Positions 48,653-58,452 of a stretch of 64,000 nucleotides of DNA are shown here, piece after piece. The DNA is from Saprospiraceae bacterium. GTDB lineage: Bacteria; Bacteroidota; Bacteroidia; Chitinophagales; Saprospiraceae. Within the stretch, counting starts at the first letter, position 1. Each line of letters starts with the position of its first letter. The notes below the pieces were generated by a model. That model searched no databases. It was not told where the DNA came from and was given only the letters and a program-made list of their open reading frames with translations. Location: positions 1,426,001 to 1,490,000 of the forward strand of contig JADKAA010000029.1 in the NCBI GenBank assembly GCA_016715465.1. Direction: 5' to 3'. Both the position numbers and the translations under genes were made by a program.

Positions 48653-49312
48653 TTATGCTTGATTAAAAATTTTCCCGTCCTGCATGAGGTACCTTTCATC
48701 GCTCATTTGGGCGAGATCGACATTGTGCGTCACGATGACAAAAGTTTGATTAAAGTCCTGCCTCAATTTCAGAAATAAAGCGTGCATTTCCGTGGCGTTG
48801 GCCAGATCGAGGTTTCCTGTGGGTTCATCTGCAAAAATAATGGAGGGGTTGTTGACCAGCGCGCGCGCGACAGCCACCCTTTGCTGCTCACCACCGGACA
48901 GTTGCCCCGGTTTGTGGTCAAACCTTTCTCCCAAACCCAGGTAGTCCAGCAACTCCTTTGCCCTTATTGTTGCAGATTTTTTTGACGTACCATGAATAAG
49001 GGCAGGTAAAATTACATTTTCAACAGCCGTAAATTCATCCAGGAGGTGATGAAACTGAAACACAAATCCTATGTGTTCATTTCGAAACCGCGCAAGCTTT
49101 TTTTCTTTATAACTTGAAATGTCTTCGCCATTTATAATGAGATTGCCAGTATCCGCATTGTCCAGGGTTCCCAGAATGTGCAAAAGTGTGCTCTTGCCCG
49201 CTCCGGACCTGCCCACTATAGAAACTATAGAAGCCCTGGATACCTTCATGTCCACCCCATCAAGCACTTTAAGCTTGCCATACGATTTTGTAATTCCCTG
49301 TGCTACGATCAT
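48653..49312 (-). CDS. lolD: ABC transporter ATP-binding protein (LolD-like)
   Basis: 219 aa. Walker A is GRSGAGKSTLLHILG (about residue 34), the Q-loop region FVFQFHHLLDEFTAVENV, signature LSGGEQQRVAVARAL, Walker B IIFADEPTGNLD and the switch VIVTHNVDLA. The HHLLDEFTAVENVILPAL pattern matches LolD, the ATPase of the lipoprotein-sorting LolCDE complex; MacB-type ATPases are close relatives. No permease (lolC/E) gene is adjacent. Upstream of recN by 9 bases. Confidence 0.85.
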   Translation of the reverse strand: MIVAQGITKSYGKLKVLDGVDMKVSRASIVSIVGRSGAGKSTLLHILGTLDNADTGNLIINGEDISSYKEKKLARFRNEHIGFVFQFHHLLDEFTAVENVILPALIHGTSKKSATIRAKELLDYLGLGERFDHKPGQLSGGEQQRVAVARALVNNPSIIFADEPTGNLDLANATEMHALFLKLRQDFNQTFVIVTHNVDLAQMSDERYLMQDGKIFNQA

Positions 49313-49546
49313 TCCGGTCTCCTACCCTGTTTTAATGCAATTTAAGGCAAAATTTGCCTGCTGCATTTCGGGATTCCAAATTTAGTACAAAATTTCGTGC
49401 TATAAAGCCCATTGACCATTTTTCGCCTGCATACACTTTGTAAATGCCCTTCACTTTTTGAACAGGGAATTTCACAAGACATTGTGGTTCTTTATGTCGT
49501 AAATGACTGATTTTGTTTTTTATGTGCCAACGATATTAGGCTTATT

Positions 49547-49569
49547 GGCTCAAAAACGAGCCTCTTTTG
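49547..49569 (+). terminator. Terminator-like hairpin in an intergenic region
   Basis: GGCTC-AAAAAC-GAGCC followed by TCTTTTGTC on the plus strand. No plus-strand CDS lies upstream in the 49313-49740 gap, so it might end a short RNA or be chance. The rest of this gap shows no supported gene. Confidence 0.35.
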
Positions 49570-49698
49570 TCTATCAATCAGTTAATTACACATCGTTTCT
49601 AATAGAATCTAAAAAAACGAACTCATACCCTGCCCGACTTTTTCGTTTAATATGTTAAGATATTGTCCCTCGGATGAATACACAAAGAGAAAATTGGT

Positions 49699-49706
49699 TA
49701 ACTTTG
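49699..49706 (+). promoter_or_regulatory. -7 promoter element of the glycosyltransferase gene
   Basis: TAACTTTG matches TAnnTTTG, 35 nt before the ATG at 49741. Confidence 0.45.
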
Positions 49707-49740
49707 GAACCTCAAATGAAGATTCAACAGGATTGATTGT

Positions 49741-50955
49741 ATGAAGATATTGCAGCTTTGTAAAAAATTTCCATATCCGCTGAAGGATGGGGAGTCAATT
49801 GCGGTGACCTACCTAAGCAAAGCGCTGGTCAATCAAGGCTGTGAGGTTACCTTGTTGTCGATGAATACCTCCAAGCATTATACCTCTATGGAGTCGTTGC
49901 CCGAGGATTACGATCACTACAAAAATATCTACCAGACCAGTCTGGACAATGCCATCAAACCGCATAAGGCATTTTTAAACCTTTTCACCAGGGACAGCTA
50001 CCATGTAAGCCGGTTTGTATCTTCAGATTTTAAAGCCCAACTCATCGAGGTCCTGAAATCGGAATCATTTGATGTGGTCCAGCTGGAGACGCTTTATCTC
50101 ACCCCTTACATAGAAACCATCAAGGAGCATTCCAATGCCATCATTGCCATGCGTTCCCACAACATAGAATTTGAGATTTGGGAAAGGATTACTTCCAATA
50201 CCCGTTTTTTACCTAAAAAATGGTACCTGAAGCACCTAACCGACAAGTTGAAAAAATATGAGCTGGAAAGACTCAATGACTATGATTACCTTGTAGCAGT
50301 GTCAGACAGAGACCTTAAAAAATTCAAACAGCTGGGGTATAAAAATGGCGCCATGGCCAGTCCCATCGGACTGGAACTGAAAAACTATGTGACCATCTCC
50401 AAAAAATCTTCCAATGCCATTTGTTTCATTGGTGCACTGGATTGGAGACCAAACCGTGAAGGACTTGACTGGTTCATTGCCAATGTATGGCCCGAATTGA
50501 GCAAGGAACAACCCGATCTGAAGTTTCACATCGCCGGCAGAAATACTCCCGCTGATTTGCTGAACCTCAACATTAAAAATATCGTAGTCCACGGAGAAGT
50601 CAATGACGCCATCGACTTCATCAGCCAGCACAACATCATGATCGTACCCCTCTTTTCCGGCAGTGGCATGAGGGTTAAAATCCTGGAAGGAATGGCACTT
50701 CGCAAAACCATTGTAACCACCTCTTTGGGAAAGGAAGGCATCGATGCCGAACACCAGAAAGAGTTGCTGATTGCCGACGACCCTCAAACTTTTAAGAATG
50801 CCATTATTATGGCGCTTCACGATCAAAATATGCGGGAAAATATTGGAAAGTCTGCCCAGCAATTTGTGAGTGAGTACTACGACCACGCCACCATTGCTGC
50901 CCGGTTGATTGAAAAGTACAAACAGTTAATCAGCACTCCATACCAAAAGCACTAG
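49741..50955 (+). CDS. Glycosyltransferase family 4 protein
   Basis: 404 aa GT-B enzyme. The N-terminal acceptor lobe starts ILQLCKKFPYPLKDGESIAVTYLS. The C-terminal donor lobe has ICFIGALDWRPNREGLDWF, FHIAGRNTPADLL, NIVVHGEVNDAIDFIS and the donor motif VPLFSGSGMRVKILEGMALRK, containing the E-x7-E-like Glu pair region. It is probably a hexosyltransferase for a surface polysaccharide. It stands alone, convergent with HMG-CoA lyase with a gap of one base. Confidence 0.88.
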   Translation: MKILQLCKKFPYPLKDGESIAVTYLSKALVNQGCEVTLLSMNTSKHYTSMESLPEDYDHYKNIYQTSLDNAIKPHKAFLNLFTRDSYHVSRFVSSDFKAQLIEVLKSESFDVVQLETLYLTPYIETIKEHSNAIIAMRSHNIEFEIWERITSNTRFLPKKWYLKHLTDKLKKYELERLNDYDYLVAVSDRDLKKFKQLGYKNGAMASPIGLELKNYVTISKKSSNAICFIGALDWRPNREGLDWFIANVWPELSKEQPDLKFHIAGRNTPADLLNLNIKNIVVHGEVNDAIDFISQHNIMIVPLFSGSGMRVKILEGMALRKTIVTTSLGKEGIDAEHQKELLIADDPQTFKNAIIMALHDQNMRENIGKSAQQFVSEYYDHATIAARLIEKYKQLISTPYQKH

Positions 50956-50956
50956 A

Positions 50957-51820
50957 TTATTTCGGAAAGATTTCATTGGCAATAGACATCGCCTTGATAA
51001 ATGCCAGTTCATCCAACCCCGGATCCACACCCATTTCATCAAAATAATACAAAAGATTTTCAGTGGGCATATTGCCTGTAAGATCGTCCTTAGCCATAGG
51101 ACAACCTCCATATCCTTTAATGGCTGCATCAAAACGAGTACAACCTGCCTCATTGGCAGCATGGATCTTTTCCCTCCACTGCAGTGGTCGGGTATGAAAG
51201 TGTGCCCCAAATTCCATTTTAGGGTATGCCGGTACCAGGCTTGAAAACAAATAACTGATGCTTTCCGGGTTCGCAATGCCAATGGTATCTGAAAGGGCAA
51301 TGATCTCCACCTCGCGTTGCTGCATTTCTGCCACCCATTTAGCGCAAATGTCAACATTCCACACATCTCCATAGGGATTACCAAAACCCATAGAAAGATA
51401 AACCACGAGTTTTTTGCCGTGTTTGACACACAATTCCTGAATGTCATCGAGTACTTCGACAGACTCCTGAATGGTGGCATTGGTATTTCTCATCTGAAAG
51501 GTCTCTGAAATACTGAAAGGATAACCCAAAAAGCCTATCTCAGGATATAAAACCGCATCCTGTGCGCCGCGAAAGTTAGCCACAATGGCCAGCAATTTAC
51601 TTTTGGTCTGGCTGAGATCAAGTTTGGAAAGTACTTCTGCGGTATCGCGCATCTGGGGTATGGCTTTGGGTGATACAAAACTTCCAAAGTCAATGGTATC
51701 AAAACCCACCTTGAGGAGTTGGTTGATATACCTCGCCTTGTCGTCTGCCCCGATATAGATTTCCATGCCCTGCATGGCATCCCTCGGGCACTCGATGATT
51801 TTCACCTTTTGCATCTCCAT
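50957..51820 (-). CDS. Hydroxymethylglutaryl-CoA lyase
   Basis: 287-aa DRE-TIM-type lyase splitting HMG-CoA into acetoacetate and acetyl-CoA at the end of leucine degradation. It has IIECPRDAMQGM (substrate/metal Asp and Arg), the metal site HFHTRPLQW, ALSDTIGIANPE and GYGGCPMAKDDLTGNMPTENLL, carrying the catalytic Cys of the G-x-G-G-C-P signature. Length is normal. Its stop sits one base from that of the convergent glycosyltransferase. Confidence 0.93.
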   Translation of the reverse strand: MEMQKVKIIECPRDAMQGMEIYIGADDKARYINQLLKVGFDTIDFGSFVSPKAIPQMRDTAEVLSKLDLSQTKSKLLAIVANFRGAQDAVLYPEIGFLGYPFSISETFQMRNTNATIQESVEVLDDIQELCVKHGKKLVVYLSMGFGNPYGDVWNVDICAKWVAEMQQREVEIIALSDTIGIANPESISYLFSSLVPAYPKMEFGAHFHTRPLQWREKIHAANEAGCTRFDAAIKGYGGCPMAKDDLTGNMPTENLLYYFDEMGVDPGLDELAFIKAMSIANEIFPK

Positions 51821-51888
51821 ACAAAATAAAGCTTTTTTTCAAAACCATTCAACCCAAAGGAGTATTATATTCACGTTAAATTTGTACA

Positions 51889-52125
51889 ATGAAAAAAAAC
51901 CTGCTCACCCTTCTTGGCTTCGGTATGTTCGTTTTGGGGGCCTTGTCGCTTATCCTTTCCCTGGTGGGTTTAAAACTCGATATGCTGGGCTTTCTGTATA
52001 AAGCAGGCGGAGGTTTTGCCTTGCTTATCCATTTGGTCATGATTTTTGGAGGTATTGCCCTGATGTTTGTCGCCAGGGCAGAAACAGAAACCGATACCGA
52101 AATGGACAAGGATTTAGTAGAATAA
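51889..52125 (+). CDS. Small two-helix membrane protein
   Basis: 78 aa. MKKNLLTLLGFGMFVLGALSL begins the first helix and FALLIHLVMIFGGIALMFVA forms the second, followed by an acidic tail (ETETDTEMDKDLVE). Conserved-looking short membrane protein of unknown role. It is divergent from HMG-CoA lyase. Confidence 0.65.
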   Translation: MKKNLLTLLGFGMFVLGALSLILSLVGLKLDMLGFLYKAGGGFALLIHLVMIFGGIALMFVARAETETDTEMDKDLVE

Positions 52126-52184
52126 TCCGCTACTTTTTAAGGTTATGCTATGCTGGAATCTTATATATACCCATATTACCCCGC

Positions 52185-53102
52185 TTATATCTTTATCACC
52201 ATACCCTCCATTCCAAGAAAAGTGGCTGTGAATATTTCCCGGCATTCCGTTTCAAATTCCTGAATCGAACGGTATCTCGAGGAATAATGCCCGGTGATTA
52301 GCCGACCTGCTCCCGCCAGGGAAGCAATATTTGCAGCCTGTTCGCTGGTAGCGTGCATACGGTCAATCGCTTCCTTTTCCATATCTTTAAGGTAGGTTGT
52401 CTCGTGATATAGGACATCTACACCCTGGATAATGGGCACAACCGATTGATCATAAATCGTGTCTGAAATGTATGCATAACTTCTTAATTTGGCTAACGGA
52501 TGACAAACATCAGAGGGAGTGATGCCAGGCTCACCTTCTGAACGAAAGACAGTTTTACCTGATTTCAGCATGTGCATTTCTTCATGGCTCAGATCAAATG
52601 CAATGATTTTTTCCGGTATCAGTCTGTAAAACACTTCCTTTTCAGTAAACAAAAAGCCCATGGTTGGAATCCGATGTTTGAGTGGAATCGCTGAAACCAT
52701 TATTCTTTCATTTTCATAAATTATTCCACCCCGGGTAGCATCTTTTTCTTCTATTTCCAGTCGAAATGCCAGATGAACCTCTGATAAACCCAGACAGGTT
52801 TCAAGGTATGCTTTAATGCCTATGGGACCGATAATACGGAGCGGCTCACTCCTTTGATGATGCAAAAATGAAGTGACAACTCCAGGCAGCCCATAGATGT
52901 GATCTCCATGAAGATGGCTGATGAAAATGGTGTTAATCCTGTTTCTCTTAATCTTGTACCTGGATAACTGAATTTGAATGCCTTCACCACAATCAATCAT
53001 GAAATAGTGGTTATCATATTGCAACAATTGAGAGGAAGGAAATCTCCCAAATGCAGGCTGTGATGAACTGGTACCAAGCAAAGTCAGCTCAAAGGCTTTC
53101 AT
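52185..53102 (-). CDS. rnz: Ribonuclease Z
   Basis: 305-aa metallo-beta-lactamase-fold endonuclease that matures the 3' ends of tRNAs. The metal motif HLHGDHIYGLPG sits at residues 63-74, with LLGTSSSQP at the N-terminus. The second-half ligands are CHPLAKLRSYAYISDT and YHETTY…HATSEQAANIA, and LITGHYSSRY near the C-terminus. The ATG immediately follows the TAA of the STAS gene, implying coupling. Confidence 0.95.
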   Translation of the reverse strand: MKAFELTLLGTSSSQPAFGRFPSSQLLQYDNHYFMIDCGEGIQIQLSRYKIKRNRINTIFISHLHGDHIYGLPGVVTSFLHHQRSEPLRIIGPIGIKAYLETCLGLSEVHLAFRLEIEEKDATRGGIIYENERIMVSAIPLKHRIPTMGFLFTEKEVFYRLIPEKIIAFDLSHEEMHMLKSGKTVFRSEGEPGITPSDVCHPLAKLRSYAYISDTIYDQSVVPIIQGVDVLYHETTYLKDMEKEAIDRMHATSEQAANIASLAGAGRLITGHYSSRYRSIQEFETECREIFTATFLGMEGMVIKI

Positions 53103-53477
53103 TTACTCCTCCTCAGAAAGTTCCCGTTCTATCTCGCTGAAAATAGCGTAATCGATGGATTCCTGTACAGTGGGAATGATGGTGAGAATGGTTTCAAGCC
53201 TTGAAATTTCAATGAGTTTTTTTACGGTTGGATGGGTGGCACCGGTAAGGATGAATGCACCAAAATCCTTCCAGATACGATTGGCGGTAAGAATAGCACT
53301 CAGGCCTGACGAATCAACATATTCCACATCGCTGAGATTGAAAATGAGGTTTTTGGTACCTTCATTGCTCAGGAAAATAAATTCAGATTTGAGGTCGGGA
53401 GCGATCAGGGAATTCAGGTTTTTTTCATTCAGCGTAAATACCGAATACCTATCCTGTTTGTCTATACTAAACTTCAT
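53103..53477 (-). CDS. STAS-domain protein (anti-sigma factor antagonist-like)
   Basis: 124 aa. A single STAS fold with the phospho-acceptor-type segment VEYVDSSGLSAILTA (Ser near residue 57) and the closing FILTGATHPTVKKLIEIS. The usual partners, a SpoIIAB-like kinase or sigma factor, are not next to it. Coupling to rnz is a common Bacteroidota arrangement. Its role may be in a partner-switching pathway (inference). Confidence 0.85.
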   Translation of the reverse strand: MKFSIDKQDRYSVFTLNEKNLNSLIAPDLKSEFIFLSNEGTKNLIFNLSDVEYVDSSGLSAILTANRIWKDFGAFILTGATHPTVKKLIEISRLETILTIIPTVQESIDYAIFSEIERELSEEE

Positions 53478-53801
53478 GGTTGATCAATTGTTTTAATGGT
53501 TTCATTGCTTTAAACGCTTTAAAGGCCGGTGAATTGTGCACGGTCCTCAAAGCCCAATCATGCAAATGAAAACACAAATTTAATCAATTTTCATTAAATT
53601 ATGTTTACCCTTTACATCACATGCCGAAAAGGAAGGAAAATAAGCCGATTTGTCAATAAAACCGCAGGTGGGGTCACAAAATGCTGGCCATCTTGCGATT
53701 TTAGACAAAAAAATCAGTTTGGTATGGTTTTTACCCCTTGTATTCAGGAATGTTATGTAAAAATCTTGTAATATTGTTGTCATATAATCACGGAATTCAA
53801 A

Positions 53802-56350
53802 ATGAACAGAAAATTTTCACCTAAGGTCAAGAAAATTATTCAACAAAGCCGGGAAGAAGCCATTCGTATGGGTCAGTCTTCTATTGGCACCGAACATTTT
53901 CTACTGGGCATTCTGGAAGATAAGGAGGGACTAACCGCCAAGGTTTTTGATTCCCTTGAAATCGACGTGGATGTACTCAAAACCAGAATCTCTGAATCCA
54001 ATGTAAGAGAGGCCGAAATAGATACCAATTACAACATGGGAAATATCCCCTTGAATAAAAATGCCGAAAAAGTGCTCAAGGTGACTTTCCTTGAGGCAAA
54101 AGTTTATAAAAACGAAGAAATCCAACCCGAACACCTTATGCTGTCCATTTTGAAACACAAGGACAATACCGCTTCAATCCTGTTGGATGAATTCAGCCTG
54201 GATTATGATACTTTCAAAACAGAACTCGAATTTGTAAAACAGGAAATGGACGCAGGATACAGCGACTTCTTTTCCCAGGCACCCTCAGATTCAGATTCAC
54301 CCATGGATGAAGACCTTGGAAATGAAGGTATGACTTCATCCAGAAAGCAGGGCTCCGCCAGTAAGTCAAGGACCCCAGTGTTGGACAACTTTGGAAGGGA
54401 CGTAACGCGTCTTGCTGAAGAAGGCAAACTCGACCCCATCATCGGCAGGGAAACAGAAATAGAGCGGGTTTCGCAAATCCTCAGCAGAAGAAAGAAAAAC
54501 AACCCCATCCTAATCGGAGAGCCGGGTGTGGGAAAGACGGCCATCGTGGAAGGCCTTGCCCTTCGCATCATGCAGAAGAAAGTGAGCCGCACCTTGTTTA
54601 ACAAACGGGTAGTCATGCTGGATATGGCTGCCATGGTTGCAGGTACCAAGTACAGGGGCCAGTTTGAGGAACGAATGAAAGCGATCATGAACGAACTCGA
54701 AAAGGCGAAAGATGTAATCCTGTTCATCGATGAGATTCATACCATTGTAGGGGCCGGCGGTGCTACGGGATCACTGGACGCTTCCAACATTTTCAAACCT
54801 GCCCTGGCAAGGGGTGAATTGCAATGCATTGGTGCAAGCACTTTGGACGAATACAGACAATACATTGAAAAGGACGGAGCACTTGACCGAAGGTTTCAAA
54901 AGGTAATCATCGAACCCCCTTCTGTGGAAGATACCATCCATATCCTGCACAATATCAAAAGTAAATACGAAGAGTTTCACAATGTAGAATACTCCGATGC
55001 GGCCATTGACGCTTGCGTTAAACTCTCTGAAAGATACATTACAGACAGGTTTCTTCCTGATAAGGCCATTGACGTCCTTGATGAAGTAGGTGCCAGAACA
55101 CACCTTAAAAACATCCATGTCCCCAAATACGTGGAAGACCTGGAAGCCCAGATCGAAGACGTGAGGGAGAAAAAAAATCAGGCGGTGCGTAATCAGCAGT
55201 ATGAAAAAGCGGCCGACCTCAGGGATACGGAATCCAAGCTTGTGAAAAAGCTGGAACAGGCCAAGGAAGAGTGGGAAGAAGAAAGTAAGACAAGACGGTA
55301 TCCTGTTGGAGAAGAAGAAATAGCGGAAGTGGTATCTATGATGACCGGCATTCCGGTCAACAGGGTCGCACAGCAGGAAAGTAAGAAGTTGGTGAAAATG
55401 ACCGACGACATAAGGGCCATGATCATTGGTCAGGATGAAGCCATTGGAAAAATCACCAAAGCCATTCAGCGAAACCGCGTCGGTCTAAAAGATCCTTCAA
55501 AACCCATCGGTTCTTTTATATTTCTGGGACCAACCGGTGTGGGTAAGACCCAACTGGCTAAGGCCCTTGCCAAATATATGTTTGACTCAGAAGACGCATT
55601 GGTGCGTTTAGACATGAGTGAATACATGGAAAAATTCTCCGTGAGCAGGCTTATTGGGGCGCCTCCGGGATATGTAGGTTATGAAGAAGGTGGACAACTC
55701 ACTGAAAAAATCAGGAGAAAACCATACTCAGTCATCCTGTTGGATGAGATCGAAAAAGCCCACCCCGATATTTTCAACATCCTGCTGCAAGTGCTGGATG
55801 ATGGTCAGTTGACAGACGGGCTTGGCAGAAAAGTCGATTTCAAAAATACGCTCATCATCATGACATCCAATATTGGTGTCAGGCAGCTGAAAGATTTTGG
55901 TATGGGTGTAGGTTTTGCGACCAGTGCAAGACAACAGACAGAGATGGACCACAACAAGGGTGTCATTCAAAATGCCCTGAAGAAAACCTTCTCCCCAGAA
56001 TTTTTGAACAGGATTGACGATGTGGTCATCTTTAATAACCTGGAAAAGGAACACATCTTTAAAATCATTGAAATTTCACTCAAGGACCTATGAAAAGGCT
56101 CAATAGCCTTGATTTTAACCTTGAACTCTCAGAAGAAGTGAAAAATTTCGTGGCCGATAAAGGATTTGACCCCAATTTTGGAGCCAGACCACTCAACAGA
56201 GCCATTCAAAAGTACATTGAAGACCCCCTCGCCGAATTTATTTTGTCCGAAACCCCTGAACAGGGTTCCAGATTATTGGCAGAATTAGATAAGGACAATG
56301 AGAAAATAATTATTAAATTTGCGAAGGAAATAGAAACAAAAACAGAATAA
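53802..56350 (+). CDS. clpC: ATP-dependent Clp protease ATPase ClpC, frameshifted
   Basis: About 849-aa AAA+ unfoldase. The N-terminal Clp repeats (KVKKIIQQSREEAIRMGQSS) are followed by AAA-1 with Walker A GEPGVGKTAIVEGL and Walker B ILFIDEIHTIVGAG. A UVR domain (NQQYEKAADLRD), then AAA-2 with LGPTGVGKTQLAKAL and VILLDEIEKAHPDIF follow, and the D2 small domain. The frame breaks at about 56087-56092 (…SLKDL/MKRLNSLDF) and continues to 56350 with GFDPNFGARPLNRAIQ. ClpC feeds ClpP and helps control proteostasis. The single-base break is probably an error. Confidence 0.94.
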
Positions 56351-56369
56351 AAACTAATGAATCATAATC

Positions 56370-56410
56370 AACGTAGCAACCCATAAACGGGATGCTACGT
56401 TATTTTTTTA
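56370..56410 (+). terminator. Terminator after clpC / leader hairpin of infC
   Basis: Perfect 9-bp stem AACGTAGCA/TGCTACGTT with a 14-nt loop, followed by an A then seven T. It ends only about 18 bases before the infC start, so it could act as an attenuator for infC as well as a clpC terminator. Confidence 0.75.
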
Positions 56411-56427
56411 TTTAAAATCCACTTCAT

Positions 56428-57090
56428 TTGGCCAAACAACAAGACAATCAAGAAAAATTCAACTACCGCCTGAACAGACAAATTAAAGTAGCAAAAGTAA
56501 GATTGGTGGGAGACGATTTTGACGGCATCAGTGCCGTAGCCGGTAAACCCATCGACGTAGGTATTTACAATACCACCCAAGCCCTGGAATGGGCAGAAGG
56601 TATGGGAATTGACCTGGTTGAAATTAGTCCCAATGCAGACCCTCCGGTTTGCAAAATCATCGATTTCAAAAAATTCATCTACGATAAAAAGAAAAAAGAG
56701 AAAGAAATCAAGGCTAAGTCTCAAAAGACGGTAGTCAAGGAAATCCGATTCGGACCCAATACCGATGAGCACGATTTTGAATTCAAGACCAAACACGCCC
56801 GAAAATTCCTTGAAGAAGGGGCAAAAGTTAAGGCCTATGTACAGTTCAGGGGAAGATCCATCGTATTTAATGACCGTGGCGAATTGTTGCTGCTTAAATT
56901 TCTGAAAGAACTTGAAGACATGGGTGCTGCGGAAGAGCTTCCAAAATTGGAAGGAAAGCGAATGGGCGTCGTCATTTCTCCCAAAAAGAAAAATAGTCCA
57001 TCTTATGACCGCCGCGTCATGAACCGGGTAATTGAATACCCAACTACTATGTGGTTTTGCCTCAAGTCAATAAGGCAGGATGAAGGATGA
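56428..57090 (+). CDS. infC: Translation initiation factor IF-3
   Basis: 220 aa. The N-domain has LNRQIKVAKVRLVGDD and NADPPVCKIIDFKKFIYDKKKKEKEIK; the C-domain has EIRFGPNTDEHDFEFKTKHARKFLEEG, KVKAYVQFRGRS and KRMGVVISPKK (pieces of a continuous fold). No ATG begins the frame; TTG at 56428 is the apparent start. Non-AUG initiation of infC is a known autoregulatory device in other bacteria. The C-terminal tail after SPKKK is unusual and may reflect an indel. rpmI and rplT do not follow. Confidence 0.92.
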   Translation: MAKQQDNQEKFNYRLNRQIKVAKVRLVGDDFDGISAVAGKPIDVGIYNTTQALEWAEGMGIDLVEISPNADPPVCKIIDFKKFIYDKKKKEKEIKAKSQKTVVKEIRFGPNTDEHDFEFKTKHARKFLEEGAKVKAYVQFRGRSIVFNDRGELLLLKFLKELEDMGAAEELPKLEGKRMGVVISPKKKNSPSYDRRVMNRVIEYPTTMWFCLKSIRQDEG

Positions 57091-58408
57091 CCTTCAAAAA
57101 AAACTCAATGTCACCGGTCTGACCATGATAGGCATTGGTGCCACCATTGGTTCCGGTATTTTTGTTACCCCCGCCGATACCATAGCCCGATTACCCCATT
57201 ATGGCTGGGCCTTTGTACCCTGGATTCTCGGTGGCATCGCTGCCTATTGTGGTGCCATGACCTTTGCGGAACTCGGCGCTGCAAAACCCAAGGCGGGGGG
57301 AGTCTATGTTTACCTTAAAGATGCGTTTGGTCCTTTGTCCGGATTTTTATACGGATGGACCGTGCTTTTGGTCATCAATTCGGGTGCCCTGGCTGCCTTG
57401 GGCATTGCCTTTGCCGACTATATGGGCTTTTTCATAAAACTGGGACCAATGGCTACTAAAATACTGGCCATCACAGCCATTCTTTTGCTTTCTGGTCTCA
57501 ATGTGTTGGGCATCCAATACTCCGATTCCATGTCGAGGATTTTCACCGGACTCAAATTATTGGCTATGGTAGCCATCATTGGAGCAGGAGCCTATGCATT
57601 TATCCAAAATCCGCATGTATTCAATTCCGGATTCCAAAATTCAATCCCATCAAACTTGCCTGAATCCATCACAACAGCGTTCATTGGTGTCTTCTGGTCA
57701 ATAGGAGGCTGGCACCACATCAGTTATGTGAGCAGTGAAGCCATCAATCCGGCACGGGACATACCCAGGGCGCTCATCTATTCTATTGGCATCATTACCC
57801 TGGTCTATTTGGCCATCATCGCTGCCTATATGGCCATTTTGCCATCAGATCAGATCGCCTCTTCCAGTCGAATTGCAGGTGACGCCATTGCCCATCTGTT
57901 TAAAGGGGGAGGCCAACTGGTCGCTGTTTTTATCGCCATTTCCATTTTTGGCACCATTGCCATTTATACGATGAGTGCGCCCAGAATATATTTTGCCATG
58001 GCCAGAGATAAGGTATTTTTTAGTGCCATAGCTTCCATCCACCCCAAATTCAAGACACCAGCCAATGCCATCATGATCCAGGCCGTATGGGCATCGCTGC
58101 TTGTACTCTTGTACGGCTCGTTTATGAAGGTCATTGCCTTTGTTACTTTTATGGACATTCTTTTTATGGCCCTGGCAGCATCTTCCATTTTTATCATTAG
58201 ACGTCGTCATGAAAATACCGGCACTTTCAGAATCAAACAGTACCCCTTGCTCCCGCTGATCTATTTGCTCATAACCCTGATTTTTGTGGTTTATACCCTG
58301 ATGTCACTCAACCAGGGGGCGTTCATCGGTTTAGGTATTCTGGTCGCCGGCATCCTGGCCTATTACCTTTTCAAATTACAATCTCATCCTTTAGCCGATA
58401 ATACCTGA
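57080..58408 (+). CDS. APC family amino acid permease
   Basis: 442 aa with twelve predicted helices. The N-terminal substrate/ion site is GIGATIGSGIFVTPADT, followed by GGIAAYCGAMTFAELGAAKPKAGG (in two stretches), and helix 6-type segment FWSIGGWHHISYVSSEAINPA. It imports amino acids or related organic amines across the inner membrane. The ATG overlaps the infC 3' end by 11 bases. It converges on pxpC, a 5-oxoproline hydrolase gene, which may or may not be related. Confidence 0.9.
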   Translation: MKDDLQKKLNVTGLTMIGIGATIGSGIFVTPADTIARLPHYGWAFVPWILGGIAAYCGAMTFAELGAAKPKAGGVYVYLKDAFGPLSGFLYGWTVLLVINSGALAALGIAFADYMGFFIKLGPMATKILAITAILLLSGLNVLGIQYSDSMSRIFTGLKLLAMVAIIGAGAYAFIQNPHVFNSGFQNSIPSNLPESITTAFIGVFWSIGGWHHISYVSSEAINPARDIPRALIYSIGIITLVYLAIIAAYMAILPSDQIASSSRIAGDAIAHLFKGGGQLVAVFIAISIFGTIAIYTMSAPRIYFAMARDKVFFSAIASIHPKFKTPANAIMIQAVWASLLVLLYGSFMKVIAFVTFMDILFMALAASSIFIIRRRHENTGTFRIKQYPLLPLIYLLITLIFVVYTLMSLNQGAFIGLGILVAGILAYYLFKLQSHPLADNT

Positions 58409-58452
58409 GCCTGGCAAATTGATTTTTTTCCATGCCTAAGTGATTCATCTTC

